Shown here: positions 37,301 through 46,471 of the stretch, piece after piece
Numbering within the stretch: the first letter of the stretch is position 1
Layout: each line of letters begins with the position of its first letter
Translations under genes and position numbers: made by a program
The notes under the pieces: generated by a model
What the model saw: only the letters and a program-made list of their open reading frames with translations
What the model was told of the DNA's origin: nothing
The model's database searches: none
DNA from: Herbaspirillum rubrisubalbicans
Lineage (GTDB): Bacteria > Pseudomonadota > Gammaproteobacteria > Burkholderiales > Burkholderiaceae_D
Assembly: GCF_003719195.1 (NCBI RefSeq)
Contig: NZ_CP024996.1
Span: forward strand, 5,208,001-5,272,000
Direction of reading: 5' to 3'
DNA length: 64,000 nucleotides

Positions 37301-40300
37301 GCCAGCCATTACCGCGCCATCGGCGTGAACCTGGACAGCCTGGCTGGCGCCACCCCGGCCAACCCCATCGATGCCGACAAGCTGGCCCTGTTCAACAGCG
37401 TGGTGGGCGCGCAGACCAAGGCCGGTGTCGGCACTCCAGAGCGCCTGGAAAGCCTGGCGGCCACCGTCGGCGACCTGATCCGCCTGGCCCGCGAGAGCGC
37501 GGCCGATCCGGTCTCGGCGCAACAAGCCTTCACCCTCGACCTGACCCGCCTGCACAACCTGGGGCTGGGGGTGATCACCGATGACGCCACGCGCTGGGCC
37601 TTCCTCAATGCAGTGCGTCTCAAAGGCAATAGCGTCGATCCGGTGACCCGCGCACCAAGCTCGGAAGACACCGCAGCCACCCACGATGTGAGTGGCGTCA
37701 ACAGCATCGAGGAACTCTCGGCCATCGCCGGCAGCTACGCCAAGCTGATGGCCTATGTGCGCACTGCCGCCGGGGCCGCCCCGCTGCGCGAGGATTACCT
37801 CAACATCGGCGTGGCACTGCCCACCGTCAATGCGTCCCAGGGCTTGCAACTGTTGAACAGCGTCATCCACGCCCAGCCCGATGTCACCAAGATCAACACC
37901 GTCGCTGGCCTGAACCGGCTGGCACTGACCGTGGAGCAGTTGATGCAGGTGACCACCGTCGCCCCGCTACCCGGCACCACACCGGCGCACTATCCCGCCC
38001 CCAGCAGCCCGCTCAGCGTGGCCGAGCTGCAATGGCTGGGCGTGAACGCAGTCAATGGCGACAATCTGGCATTCCTGCTCAACAAGCTGCAAAGCACTGC
38101 CGACGATGGCAGCGCCCTGGTCTCGCTGACTGCCCTGCAAGGCCTGGCCGAGGCGGCCGCCAGCGCCCGCAACCGCATCGTCAAGCTGGCCCAGGACAAT
38201 AGCGGCGAGGCCGTCACCGCCGCCGATCTGGAAGCCATCGGCCTGAGCCTGCCGGTCAACGGCAGCAACAGCAATGCCGAATATCTCAAGCTCTTCAACG
38301 AAGCCCTGCAATCGTCGGCCATCGATGGCAATCGCGCCAACACCCCGGCGCTGCTGCAAACCATCATCGACGCCGCCCAGCACGTGGTCGACAGCACGTC
38401 CGGCCATGTCCCGCAAGCCAACGCGCGACCGACCGTGGCCGACCTGGAAGCGCTGGGCCTGCCGCATCGTGACGTGGACAATGCCGGCCCTGTGGCCCTG
38501 GAGATGTTGATCGACAGCATCACCGCCCGCCCCTTGGTCGAACTGGGCCGCGATCATGCCGGCACTGCCCTGCCCTTGCCGGGCAAGCTGAACCATTTGC
38601 TGGGCCTGATCACGGCACTGCGCGATTCCGCCTCCATGGGCGTGGTCAAGGACAGCCTCACCGCCGCCGAGCTGCAAGAGCTGGGCGTGAATCTGACGGC
38701 CTATTCCGACGCCAGCGGCGCGGCCGGCCATCACCTGCCGGCCATTCTCGCCGCCATTGCCGCCAGCCGCAGCGACGGCAGCCAAGTCAGCCGCCTGCAA
38801 AGCCTGGCCGAGCGTGCCGGCATCGCGCAGGACAAGATCCTGAAATATGCCGATGAAAGCCGCTTCCCCAATGCCCCCGCCCCCACGGCCGCGGACTATC
38901 GCGCCATCGGCTTGGCGCAGCACGACACCGATGCCAACGGGGCACGCGCCGCACTGCTCAGTGCCGAGCGCGTGGAGGCCATCAATGCCGCCCTGCATGG
39001 CCCCGGCATCAGTGCTGCCCAGGCCGATACTCCGGCCGAGCTCAAGCGCATCGTCGTAGCCTACAACGCCATCCTCGATAGCGCCAATGGCCGCGCCGGC
39101 GACACCGGCGTGGCCCTCACCGCCGAGCAGTTCCGCGACATCGGCGTGACCATTGCCGGCGTGACCCAGCCCAGCGGCGGCGGCACTGCCAAGGATGCGG
39201 CCCTGTTCTCGCTGTTCATCTCGCTCATCGACAGCGTGCCGGCCACAGAGGTCTCCAGCCCGACCAAGATCGAAGCCCTGGGCGCGAGCGTGGCCAAGCT
39301 GATCGGCCTGGCGGGCCAGCCGCGCAACCAGCCGGTCGCCAACGCCCCCAGCAGCAGCGAGTTCGATACCTTCGGCGTGCGCACCCTGAGCACTGATGAA
39401 CGGGATGCCCTGGTCGCCGTGCTGCAAACCAAGGGTGCGGCCGACTTCGACACCCTGGGTGAATTGCAGACCCTGGCCACCAGCGTGCGCAGTGCCTATG
39501 CCCGCGTGATCGCCTTCGCCGACACCAATGGCGGCAGCGCACCCACCCTGGCCGATTACCAAGCCCTGGCCATCACCGGCATGAGCGACAATGACGGCCA
39601 CCGCGAGGCCGTCAACGCCGCCCTGGCCACGGTCGCGGTCAGCGGCAGCACGGTTGCCAAGCTCAACGCGCTGCAAGCCGTGGCCGATACCTATCGCTTG
39701 CTGCTGCAACAAGCCGATGGCACCGCCGACAACACCAACACCGCCAACCTGGCCAAGCTGGACGACTTCGAGCGCATCGGCGTGGACATGAGTTCGCTCA
39801 GGGCCCTCGATAGCAACGCGCCCGGCGCCACCGGCAATGCGGTGCAGTTGCTCAGTTCCATCATCGACAGCCGCCGTGCCAGTGCGGTGGACACGCCCCA
39901 GGAAATCCAGCAACTGGTGAGCCTGGTGCAGAAACTGGCCCTGGCCGAACAGGGGCGCAATGCCGAGCAATTGCAGGCGGCTGACTTCACCCTGATCGGC
40001 ATCAACGTGGAGGCAGCCAGCCTGGCCACCTTGCGCCAGCAGCTGGAGCAGTTGCCTGACAACGGCAGCAGCCTCAATACCTTCAGCCAGTTACGCACGC
40101 TGGTGTTGAGCGTGACCGGCGTGCCGGCCTGGAACGTGGTGGCCGGCGACGATGTCATCAACCTGGCCGAACGCACGGCTGGCGTGACCTTGAGCGGCAG
40201 CGCCGGACCCAACGATGTGCTCACGCTGTTCTATCCCGATGGCACGGTCATGAAGAATGGCATCACCGTGACCAACGCGGGCAACAACCGGTGGGTATGG

Positions 40301-43300
40301 AGTTACACCTTGACCAGCGAGAACTGGGCCCGCCTCAACGCCGACGGCGCCGATGGCGTGGAAAAGGTCTTGCAACTGCAGGCCAGGAACACCAGCACCG
40401 GGGTCGATTCGATCAAGGTGACCCACAAGGTGACCATCGACACCGTGGCCCCGCCAGCCAACCTGTTGATCAAGCTGGAGAAGGACAACGGCAGTTCCGA
40501 AACGGATGGCGTCACCAACCAGGGCAAGGTCAACGTCAGCAACCTGGCCCCAGGCGCGCAGTGGGAGTACCAGATCGACAATGGTCCCTTCCAGACCGGC
40601 TCGGGCAACAGCTTCGAGGTCACGCAACAGGGCGCACACACCCTCACCGTGCGCCAGTACGACAGCGCCGGCAACCGCAGTGCCGCACAGACCCTGAGCA
40701 TGACGCTGGACACCACGGCCCCGGCCGCGCCGGTCATCGCCCTGGCCACCGTCGGCGGCACCGTCAACGACCTGCCGGTCACCAACAACGACACTATCCG
40801 CATCAGCGGCCTGGAGCCCAATGCCACCTGGCAATGGCGCGTGAACCGCAACGACTTCACCGATAACCCGGACTGGACCAACGGCAACGGCACGAGCTTC
40901 AACCCGGCTGGCCTGAACCCCAACCAGAACCGCAACCTGTATGTGGAAGTGCGCCAACTCGACCAGGCCGGCAACCCCGGCAGCGTGAGCCGCTTGAGCT
41001 TCACCATGGACACCACGCCACCGGCCGCGCCCCGCCTGGTCCTGGCCAGTGCGCGCGGCAACGCTGCTACGGGGCTGTTCAGCAACAGCGGCAACATCGA
41101 TGTCGAGGGCCTGGAACCGCTGGGCCGCTGGGAATATTCCCTCAACGGCGGCAGCAGCTTCATCGCCGGCACCGGCAGTCGTCTGACCCTGCCGGCCGGC
41201 GACGGCCAGAAGACGGTCATCGTGCGCCAGTTCGACCTGGCCGGCAACCGTACCGAGAGTGCGCCCTTGAGCTTCACGCTGGACACCCGCAAGCCCGACG
41301 CTCCCGAGCCGCGCCTGCACAGCGACGCCGGTATCAAGGACAACGATGGCATCACCAACAACGGCCTGGTACGCATCGACAACCTGGAAGCCGGCGCCAC
41401 CTGGGAGTACAGCCTGGACAACGGCCGCAACTGGTCGACCCAGGGCATTTCCGCCGACAACACGCTCAACTTCACCGATAACGGTACCCGCAGAAGCCTG
41501 CTGGTGCGCCAGATCGACCGCGCCGGCAACGTCAGCGATCCCAGCGGCAAGCTGGAGTTCACCGTCGATACCACGCCGCCGCGCACGCCGCTCCTGGCGC
41601 TGGCCAACAACAGCAGCGGTGACGAAGTGCTGCGCATCACCAATAACGGCAACATCAACGTGCGGGACCTGGATGCGGATAGCACCTGGCAATACAGCAC
41701 CGATGGCGGCACCACCTGGAGCAATGGCAGCGGCAACAGCTTCACCGTCAGCGGCGATGGCGACAAGCAGTTACGCGTGCGACAGACCGACGCGGCCGGC
41801 AACACCACCACCAGCGCGGTGCTGACCATGAAGCTCGACACCACCCCACCGACCAAGCCGGGCCAGGCTGCGCTGGCCAACGACAACGGTGCCTCCCGCA
41901 CCGACCTGCGCACCAACGATGGCCACCTGCTGCCGCCGCCGGCCAGCGAAGCCGATCTGCGCTTCGAATACAGCGTCAACAATGGCGCGTGGACCTCCTT
42001 CAGCGAGCCCGTCAAGGGCTTCAAGGATGGCGACCGTGACGGCGACAAGAACGTGCGCGTGCGTAGCCGCGACCGCGCCGGCAACGTGAGCGAAGCCAGC
42101 GATGTCTTCCGATTCACACTCGATACACAAGCACCGGCCAAACCTGCGCCGGCAGGATTGGGGATCGATACTGGTGAGTCCAGGACCGACGGCATCACCA
42201 ACAATGGTCAGTTGATACCGACCGCGCCGGACGAACCCGGTGTGATCTATGAATATAGTGTCGATAACGGAGCCTGGACCGACATCAACATCGCCATCAA
42301 GGGTAGCAAGGACGGGGGCGCGGATGGTCTCAAGCGTGTGCTCCTGCGTACCAAGGATATGGCCGGCAACGTCAGTCAGGCCAGCGATGTCTTCACCTTC
42401 ACGCTGGATACCACACCCCCCGCCAAGCCCACCCTGACGCTGGCCAAGCCGGCCATCAACAACGGCGCCACCGACGATGGCACGGTGCGGATCGGCAACC
42501 TCGAAGCCGGTGCGCGCTGGGAATACAGCCTGGATCGCGGCGCCACCTGGACCGTAGGTACTGGCGACAACCTCAAGGTCAAGGGCCTCATCGATGGCAA
42601 CGGCAACACCGATGGCGTCAAGAGCGTACAGGTACGACAGATCGACAAGGCGGGCAACACGACCGATAGCGACGTGCTGCAATTCAACCTGGTCACCCGC
42701 ATCGAAGCGCCGAGCGTGACCGTAGTCTCGCCCTTGAAGACGCTGGCCGATGGCACCGTGGTGGTGGATGCGGCCACCGGCCCCAACAAGACGGTGACGC
42801 TGGAGCTCAGCGGACGGCGCGGCAGCGTGGCGGTGTTGACGCGCGACGATGGTACCGAGATCGAGCGCAAGAGCTTCGACAGCGCCGGCAAGGCCAGCTT
42901 CAATCTCAATCGCAACCTGACCGTGAGCGGCCTGAAGACGGTTGCCGGTGGCAATACCACGGCCAATGCGGTCTACACGCTGCTGTCCTCGGACGACGTC
43001 CTGACCCTGCGCAACAGCGGCGGCGTCCCCTTCAGCGCGGCCTACCTGGCCACGGGCGCGGTCGCCATCGACCTGAGCAAACCGGTCTATAGCACCGGCA
43101 ATGGGGCCGGCGACTGGTTCGTCTGGTCGGCCATTGGCGGCGGCTATGTGATCTCGCGCAAGAACGACAGCAGCGAGTGGTTCCGCGAAGCGCCCTCCAG
43201 CCAGCCGGCGCAGACGCCGGAGGCAGTCAGCGCGTGGCTGGCGGTCAATCGCGGCGCCAGCCTGGTGGCCGATGAACTGCTGCGCAACAATGGCGCCTCC

Positions 43301-46300
43301 AGTCACCAGAGCCGGCTCAATGGTGTGAACCTGGTCAATGCCAATGGCACGCGCGATGCCGCCTGGGGTTACAAGGTCAAGCAGATCGATGCCCAGGGCA
43401 GGAGCAGCGACGTAGCGAACCTGAAGCTGCAGATGGTCACCAACGTACCGCCGCAACTGGATCTGGATGCCTTTACCGATGGCGTACAGGCCAGCCGCAG
43501 CATTACCGTCACCAACGCCGAAGTGGCCACTGCCAATGGCGTCTCCCTGATGCCGCAGTTGGCCACCCCGAAGGCCAGCGATATCCGCTTCATCGAACTG
43601 GTGTCCGACAATAGGGGGGCCTCCCCGGTGGACTCGCTGCTCCTGGACCGCCTGGTCGGCATCAACAACAACCTGGCGCAGGTCGATAACCGCAGCATCG
43701 GCGGCGTGGCTGGCCTGAGCTACAAGATCGTCACCGTCGCCAACAAGAGTACGGTGACCCTCACCAAGACCGACGGCGGCGCCTTCACCGGTGACGAAGC
43801 ACGCAATGTGCTGCAATCCCTGCGCCTGCAGAACACCAGTTTCAGCAGCGAGGTGAAAGCCCGCAGCTTCGACATCAGTCTCGGTGACGGCAGCGGTCAT
43901 CGCAGCGTGGATCTGAACCGGGTGACCGTGCAGACCGATGGCAGCGGACTTGGACTGGATCTGAACGCCAGCCGTGCCGGAGTGCAGACCACCAGCACCC
44001 GCTATGTCAACGCCAGCAATCAACTCTCGACGTTTGCCGGAGCAACGAGTTTTGCCGGAAATGTCGTGCCGCCAACGGCGGTCATCGGTGGTATCGCGGT
44101 GAGCTTCAACGGTATCGACAACAGCACCGACCGCATCATCTTCGCCGATGTCGTCAACAGCTCACCATCCCAGCCGGGTGTATTCCACGGTGCCATCGGT
44201 GGTGTGACCGGCTTACTGTGGTTCCTGTCACCTGATCGTCCTGGCCTGACGGTCATCCGCAAGGAAAGCGGCGCTGCACTGACCAGTGCGGAAGTCAAAG
44301 CCATCGTGGAAGGGATCAAGCTCCAGAGCAGCAGCCAGGCCAATATAGAGCGCAGCATGGACATTACGCTGGTGAGCCCCTCCAGTGGGGCCGGCATCAC
44401 CTCGCGCGCTATCCTGGCAGTGGACACTGTCGCGCCGATCCTGGACCTGGACGCCAACGCCGCCGGCATCCAGACACGGAGCAGCCAGTCCTTCAGGCTG
44501 GCCGATGCGGCCAATGGCGTCAAACTCATCAACGGCGAGATGGCCGCGCCGATTGCCCAGGACATCGCCATGGTGCGCCTGACCCTGCCTGGCGGCAGCG
44601 ACGCCAGCAACGACAACCTGATCCTGGGCAATGAGCGCTTCACCACCCGCAACAACTTCGACTTCACCGGCGGCAACCTGGGTGGCGTGAACGGCGTGGA
44701 ACTGCATTACGTTGCCTCCACCCGTCAGTTCACGATCAGCCGCACCGGTGGAGGGGCGCTTGATGGCCTGCAGGTCAAGGCCATCCTGGAATCGCTCAGG
44801 TACAGCTTCACGCCGCCTGCCGTGGGACGCATCATCCCCATCGAACTGGTAGACCAGGCCAGCAACGTGGCCCGAGGCGAGCTGGTGCTGTCGCTGGACG
44901 ACGTCGCGCCGACCCAGTTGAACACGGTCTTGGTGCCGGGTTCGCAGAAGGCTTTCGGATTGGTCAAGATGGAAGATATCTTCGGCAGCACGTTCTACCC
45001 CGTGACCCACCCGCACAACCTGACCAAGGGGGAAGGGATCCCCACGCCGCTGCCCACAGGCTTTACCAGCGCGGCCAGCTTCCTGGCGGCGATCCGCGGC
45101 ATCTCGGCCGAATGGGGCGGCACCGCCATCGTGGGCAGTGCCGACAGGAGCGACCCCAACCAGAAGAGCTACAACCTGTTCAATCAGTCGCTCGCCTCCG
45201 GACAGAAACTGGCCGTCATGCAGCAAGGAGCGGGCAGCGACGTGCTGGGCGCCTGGCTCAGTTTCACGCTGAAAAGGCAAACGGGCAAGGCAGCCGATGA
45301 CCTCTTCATCGACCACCTGGGCAGCTTCTCCCTGGGCCGCCAGGATCTGTACCAGGCCACACCCGCCGCGGACGAGAGCCGCACCGGCATCGATCTGGCC
45401 AATATCGGCCTGCTCTACCAGATCGACACCAACCGCCCCAACAAGACCCCGACCATCCAGGTCGGCTATGACGGCGGTCGCGCCGCCGTGGGCGACGTGG
45501 TGGCGCTGTTCGAGGGCAGCACCATGCTGGCGCGCAAGGTCTTGACCAGTGACGATGTCGGTCCCGGCAACAAGGCCGTGAACCTGACAGTGGTGCAAAG
45601 CCTGGCGCCGGGCGAGCATGACATCGTGGCGCGCTACACCGATACGGCCGGCAATACCGTCAACGGCGCCGCGCAACACGTATCGGTGGCCAGCGGCAGC
45701 AATGCGGTGACCCTGACCGACCTGGCCGTGCGCAGCAGCAACCAGGCGCCCGCTTCGGCGCGGGCGCTCAACGCCTCCGAGTCCAGCTATGTCACCCTCA
45801 ACGACCTCGATAGCTCGACCGCCTTCGGCCATCCCGCTAGTGGTCCGGTATTCTCGGGTAAGGTCGGCGGGGGCGGCAGTAGCGACCGTTACGTTGTGAC
45901 CATCGAAATGGGCGGCAAGGTGCTGGCCTTCGATGAAGTGGCGGCGGGCGACTTCTCGATCACCCTGCCGGCCGCAGCCCTGGCGCCGGGCCTGTACCGC
46001 GACCTCACCGTCACGGCCTCGCGCTCCAACGGTGAAAACCTCGGGCAGAGCACGGCAGTGCAGGGCTTGAAGCTGGGGTGGTACTGGGCTGCGCAAGCGG
46101 CGGGCGATATCATGGGCGGCAACGGCAATGACGACATCGTCGTCGGTGCGACCCGCGCCGGTGCGGCCACCTTCATCCAGACCGGTACGGGAGACGATAG
46201 GATCATCGTCGGCTCCTTTGGCCGTAGCGACAACCTGGCCGCGACCGTGGGCGATTTCACGCTGGGGGTGGACAAGGTACAGGTGTTCAACCAGAACCTT

Positions 46301-46471
46301 ACCGCGGCCAACCTGTCGCGTTTCGTGACGGCCTCCGCCGGCCCCACGGCTAACGACACGCGCCTGGTGATCGATCTGGATGGGGCCGGACCGGGGACGC
46401 TGACCTATACCTTGCACTTGCAGAACGTGGTGTACAACAGCGTCAATACAGCCACCATTTTCGGGGTATGA
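31394..46471 (+). CDS. Giant BapA-like secreted adhesin (about 5,025 residues)
   Basis: One uninterrupted frame of 15 kb. The N-terminal roughly 100 residues (MTITVLNLTEASS ... LENGHKIIISRG) form a BapA-prefix-like module. A linker follows with a hydrophobic segment (WPVVAGGLALLAAAG) and a run of nine glycines. Then come a carboxypeptidase-like beta segment, a coiled coil (34105-34320), about 26 helical units (34497-40085), eight Ig-like units (40441-42700), three larger repeats (43447-44915), and an RTX-like GGNGNDDIVVGA before the hydrophobic end TATIFGV. This suggests type I secretion, retention at the cell surface and a biofilm or host-attachment role. No secretion genes flank it. ATG at 31394 is chosen; ATG at 31346 is possible. 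Neither has a strong ribosome site. Confidence 0.85.
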   Translation: MTITVLNLTEASSLLRTIYKRDIKDVRAIDLDLVLVLENGHKIIISRGAVSAVNTPQVQLEFADGDVALGEVFEKLNHIEVPADAALTVTSKEITRYGIKRVTKGEAGKKDKDVEDAPLKLELDEGKPTEALASAAGKSGGSLSEQADAGSAARTPSSFSSPSLADPGATTGNDTGTSISWPVVAGGLALLAAAGGGGGGGGGSGATAASNPGNNAANTTPPAPPVPPATLSGATALGPLNNATITAYDSQGHIIGKAVPVINGRYSLVLDQPGYKGLLLLVVRDNTPGVADNFADEATMRITDLGNTVLRSVVLADGSNQTINVTALTELATLKAGLAAGQTNLAASQVGATMVAGANAAVSALFKVNITSGEVVPLTTTDAQGTAVLNPEFARSNSTTGRNYGIALKAIANLTQTDPGRYVDQGAAIQKLADSLQFSDALLSKLKWSDAITQADLFSERLNARANDTGLSDDQRQRARTLLESLQKLPNGSSVTDYLLENHIGILEPTILIKNTTPGAAPWQPPSSNGAMVLDQAQILDGGLAVKAPPQSKVEVTLIGHDVQGKELSVKLPVSTADNSGFAVLKADQAAIDLFKQMTRERPVSARVTVTDGDNSRVNDNVWKNHVDVRIDLNTPPGLADFAVNQIVLVNDSFYGGGDGNDPLRTTPLGNDDQITSDAAVRVVLTRLLKPEEHLQFAVATGVGPDGKPRYGNWIDPAELAVERTESNGQVRYVARNLTNSEGPVWIKARILPTGNPSGEGRGNAREMDTPLRFTLDKTAPAQVQLNMADNRDDGASNQDGISSQTQITLQPLAPFEAGTEVHLRLLNGTGTDAGTLQLVRPNGERIPVVHGSWIRWQAGDQLQLIGETLRGNGKARIQVRQLDQAGNFTDTTQTFIADSTRVIEQTVLLANREKAVEQAKADVIRAQEAYNQGAAEDKAAKQTLLTAAQSTLQQAQATRDLALEQAQAALIKSDGTTRLSEIMERTIDPAFVPAVVRAVAAVADPEKVNEAISLKLLINSTITAASNALAKASVYGDNDSNPAPTTSDFERMAIFGTDQLSTLTLTNAALKTLPVARTNTIAALRNIVAAAARVAALADGIPGNSAESALPSAADYSTLGVSTPLSAAGARVTGQVIDGKGLNEVATTALLESIAAAAQRVTQHAAGNNLPTPLVPQDFSALGIRGVTTDNVARMAAALREVPASLRDNHTVDGVVDTLAEISAIVALDLGTLQTLMNFAQHITPIDPENPSLLAPTIAQYNHPELRAAGAEVTAERLTSINDALSKVGVEAVDAWSKIAALVKSYTAILNAADGMSNTAVLPTEADYSRVGVKSLLSQFPTAADAAARQNAATLLSHAIDRSNRDEVDTVAELDSLADIASRIIRIAAGKSDTISADEWKRLHLSPELTADQLRIVLPSIAATADDGSQVNTLALLSARASNALGSAQRISRYADDATQSEPLPGDYQILGVTGVDDALLLGAINSALASAAIDAEQVRLPAQVQSIVNAYRVILAQIGNGNAARPTAAASDYEAIGVTPPQTTASLSLLNSALANGGKRREDIDTVNKLLPLVRASDTVIHIAADDLSDLPATAADHAQALQSALGQLGVSGLRADSMAAVLAVLRASRDDGSQVDTLAELQTLADTARNAQTRINAYAEDAAQNAPTLADYTGMGVTGADRVGVSALNSVLAGAKIGAAQVTSPELLQGIVDAFERILSEANETPTSGNRPASDQDLVDDATPGNDPLAAHYTTLGLTIWGLTDPAGPSDKTAEHLSLLNDALKHKSRDQVDSLNKLEALGAAVALFLDGRGVSTLDEAGRQKWAEAARLLGLHNLVVSAEGGNLDALVQTIRSKNADQIDTVAELQGLLDRGNDALAAIIAYANDSNANPPPSLADYVATGITAGSGAVTVDMNNHSNINAAVAKLTGPDVETRTKLKTVVQAYNTILSAADGAMGDNSGAALQASHYRAIGVNLDSLAGATPANPIDADKLALFNSVVGAQTKAGVGTPERLESLAATVGDLIRLARESAADPVSAQQAFTLDLTRLHNLGLGVITDDATRWAFLNAVRLKGNSVDPVTRAPSSEDTAATHDVSGVNSIEELSAIAGSYAKLMAYVRTAAGAAPLREDYLNIGVALPTVNASQGLQLLNSVIHAQPDVTKINTVAGLNRLALTVEQLMQVTTVAPLPGTTPAHYPAPSSPLSVAELQWLGVNAVNGDNLAFLLNKLQSTADDGSALVSLTALQGLAEAAASARNRIVKLAQDNSGEAVTAADLEAIGLSLPVNGSNSNAEYLKLFNEALQSSAIDGNRANTPALLQTIIDAAQHVVDSTSGHVPQANARPTVADLEALGLPHRDVDNAGPVALEMLIDSITARPLVELGRDHAGTALPLPGKLNHLLGLITALRDSASMGVVKDSLTAAELQELGVNLTAYSDASGAAGHHLPAILAAIAASRSDGSQVSRLQSLAERAGIAQDKILKYADESRFPNAPAPTAADYRAIGLAQHDTDANGARAALLSAERVEAINAALHGPGISAAQADTPAELKRIVVAYNAILDSANGRAGDTGVALTAEQFRDIGVTIAGVTQPSGGGTAKDAALFSLFISLIDSVPATEVSSPTKIEALGASVAKLIGLAGQPRNQPVANAPSSSEFDTFGVRTLSTDERDALVAVLQTKGAADFDTLGELQTLATSVRSAYARVIAFADTNGGSAPTLADYQALAITGMSDNDGHREAVNAALATVAVSGSTVAKLNALQAVADTYRLLLQQADGTADNTNTANLAKLDDFERIGVDMSSLRALDSNAPGATGNAVQLLSSIIDSRRASAVDTPQEIQQLVSLVQKLALAEQGRNAEQLQAADFTLIGINVEAASLATLRQQLEQLPDNGSSLNTFSQLRTLVLSVTGVPAWNVVAGDDVINLAERTAGVTLSGSAGPNDVLTLFYPDGTVMKNGITVTNAGNNRWVWSYTLTSENWARLNADGADGVEKVLQLQARNTSTGVDSIKVTHKVTIDTVAPPANLLIKLEKDNGSSETDGVTNQGKVNVSNLAPGAQWEYQIDNGPFQTGSGNSFEVTQQGAHTLTVRQYDSAGNRSAAQTLSMTLDTTAPAAPVIALATVGGTVNDLPVTNNDTIRISGLEPNATWQWRVNRNDFTDNPDWTNGNGTSFNPAGLNPNQNRNLYVEVRQLDQAGNPGSVSRLSFTMDTTPPAAPRLVLASARGNAATGLFSNSGNIDVEGLEPLGRWEYSLNGGSSFIAGTGSRLTLPAGDGQKTVIVRQFDLAGNRTESAPLSFTLDTRKPDAPEPRLHSDAGIKDNDGITNNGLVRIDNLEAGATWEYSLDNGRNWSTQGISADNTLNFTDNGTRRSLLVRQIDRAGNVSDPSGKLEFTVDTTPPRTPLLALANNSSGDEVLRITNNGNINVRDLDADSTWQYSTDGGTTWSNGSGNSFTVSGDGDKQLRVRQTDAAGNTTTSAVLTMKLDTTPPTKPGQAALANDNGASRTDLRTNDGHLLPPPASEADLRFEYSVNNGAWTSFSEPVKGFKDGDRDGDKNVRVRSRDRAGNVSEASDVFRFTLDTQAPAKPAPAGLGIDTGESRTDGITNNGQLIPTAPDEPGVIYEYSVDNGAWTDINIAIKGSKDGGADGLKRVLLRTKDMAGNVSQASDVFTFTLDTTPPAKPTLTLAKPAINNGATDDGTVRIGNLEAGARWEYSLDRGATWTVGTGDNLKVKGLIDGNGNTDGVKSVQVRQIDKAGNTTDSDVLQFNLVTRIEAPSVTVVSPLKTLADGTVVVDAATGPNKTVTLELSGRRGSVAVLTRDDGTEIERKSFDSAGKASFNLNRNLTVSGLKTVAGGNTTANAVYTLLSSDDVLTLRNSGGVPFSAAYLATGAVAIDLSKPVYSTGNGAGDWFVWSAIGGGYVISRKNDSSEWFREAPSSQPAQTPEAVSAWLAVNRGASLVADELLRNNGASSHQSRLNGVNLVNANGTRDAAWGYKVKQIDAQGRSSDVANLKLQMVTNVPPQLDLDAFTDGVQASRSITVTNAEVATANGVSLMPQLATPKASDIRFIELVSDNRGASPVDSLLLDRLVGINNNLAQVDNRSIGGVAGLSYKIVTVANKSTVTLTKTDGGAFTGDEARNVLQSLRLQNTSFSSEVKARSFDISLGDGSGHRSVDLNRVTVQTDGSGLGLDLNASRAGVQTTSTRYVNASNQLSTFAGATSFAGNVVPPTAVIGGIAVSFNGIDNSTDRIIFADVVNSSPSQPGVFHGAIGGVTGLLWFLSPDRPGLTVIRKESGAALTSAEVKAIVEGIKLQSSSQANIERSMDITLVSPSSGAGITSRAILAVDTVAPILDLDANAAGIQTRSSQSFRLADAANGVKLINGEMAAPIAQDIAMVRLTLPGGSDASNDNLILGNERFTTRNNFDFTGGNLGGVNGVELHYVASTRQFTISRTGGGALDGLQVKAILESLRYSFTPPAVGRIIPIELVDQASNVARGELVLSLDDVAPTQLNTVLVPGSQKAFGLVKMEDIFGSTFYPVTHPHNLTKGEGIPTPLPTGFTSAASFLAAIRGISAEWGGTAIVGSADRSDPNQKSYNLFNQSLASGQKLAVMQQGAGSDVLGAWLSFTLKRQTGKAADDLFIDHLGSFSLGRQDLYQATPAADESRTGIDLANIGLLYQIDTNRPNKTPTIQVGYDGGRAAVGDVVALFEGSTMLARKVLTSDDVGPGNKAVNLTVVQSLAPGEHDIVARYTDTAGNTVNGAAQHVSVASGSNAVTLTDLAVRSSNQAPASARALNASESSYVTLNDLDSSTAFGHPASGPVFSGKVGGGGSSDRYVVTIEMGGKVLAFDEVAAGDFSITLPAAALAPGLYRDLTVTASRSNGENLGQSTAVQGLKLGWYWAAQAAGDIMGGNGNDDIVVGATRAGAATFIQTGTGDDRIIVGSFGRSDNLAATVGDFTLGVDKVQVFNQNLTAANLSRFVTASAGPTANDTRLVIDLDGAGPGTLTYTLHLQNVVYNSVNTATIFGV
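34497..40085 (+). repeat. About 26 diverged helical units in nine triads within the adhesin
   Basis: Units of 60-90 residues recur with the pattern DTxAELQxLA..A..A..I.AYA...PTLADYxxxGV...LN..L...V. They fall into three subtypes in the order A-B-C, giving a super-period of about 205-230 residues. Type A has YA(D/E)D and LADY. Type B has AY..IL..ADG and DY..IGV. Type C ends with DDGSQV-like turns. Starts of type A are seen near 35690, 36306, 36985, 38788 and 39450. One triad, near 37.7-38.1 kb, appears to lack a unit. The predicted structure is alpha-helical, unlike the beta-rich repeats usual for such adhesins. Confidence 0.75.
40441..42700 (+). repeat. Eight tandem Ig-like units within the adhesin
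   Basis: Units of about 90-100 residues share DTTPPxxPxLxL ... TNNGxIxVxxLExGAxWEYS.DGG ... VRQxDxAGNxS ... LTFTLDTT. They match bacterial Ig-like domains of Bap-type adhesins. A single related unit also occurs near 33.7-34.1 kb, before the helical region. Confidence 0.8.
43447..44915 (+). repeat. Three large C-terminal repeats within the adhesin
   Basis: Three copies begin near 43447, 43950 and 44434, about 163 residues apart, each opening with DLDxxxxGxQ-type residues (DLDAFTDGVQ, DLNASRAGVQ, DLDANAAGIQ). Each later contains GGVxGLxY and a TxxxGGAxxxxxxxxxLxxL segment. They resemble cadherin-like or filament repeats of type I secreted adhesins. Confidence 0.7.

Noticed and set aside
37967..39970. 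667-codon minus-strand frame opposite the helical repeats
   Set aside because: Shadow of the repeated codons; the composition mirrors the plus-strand repeats.
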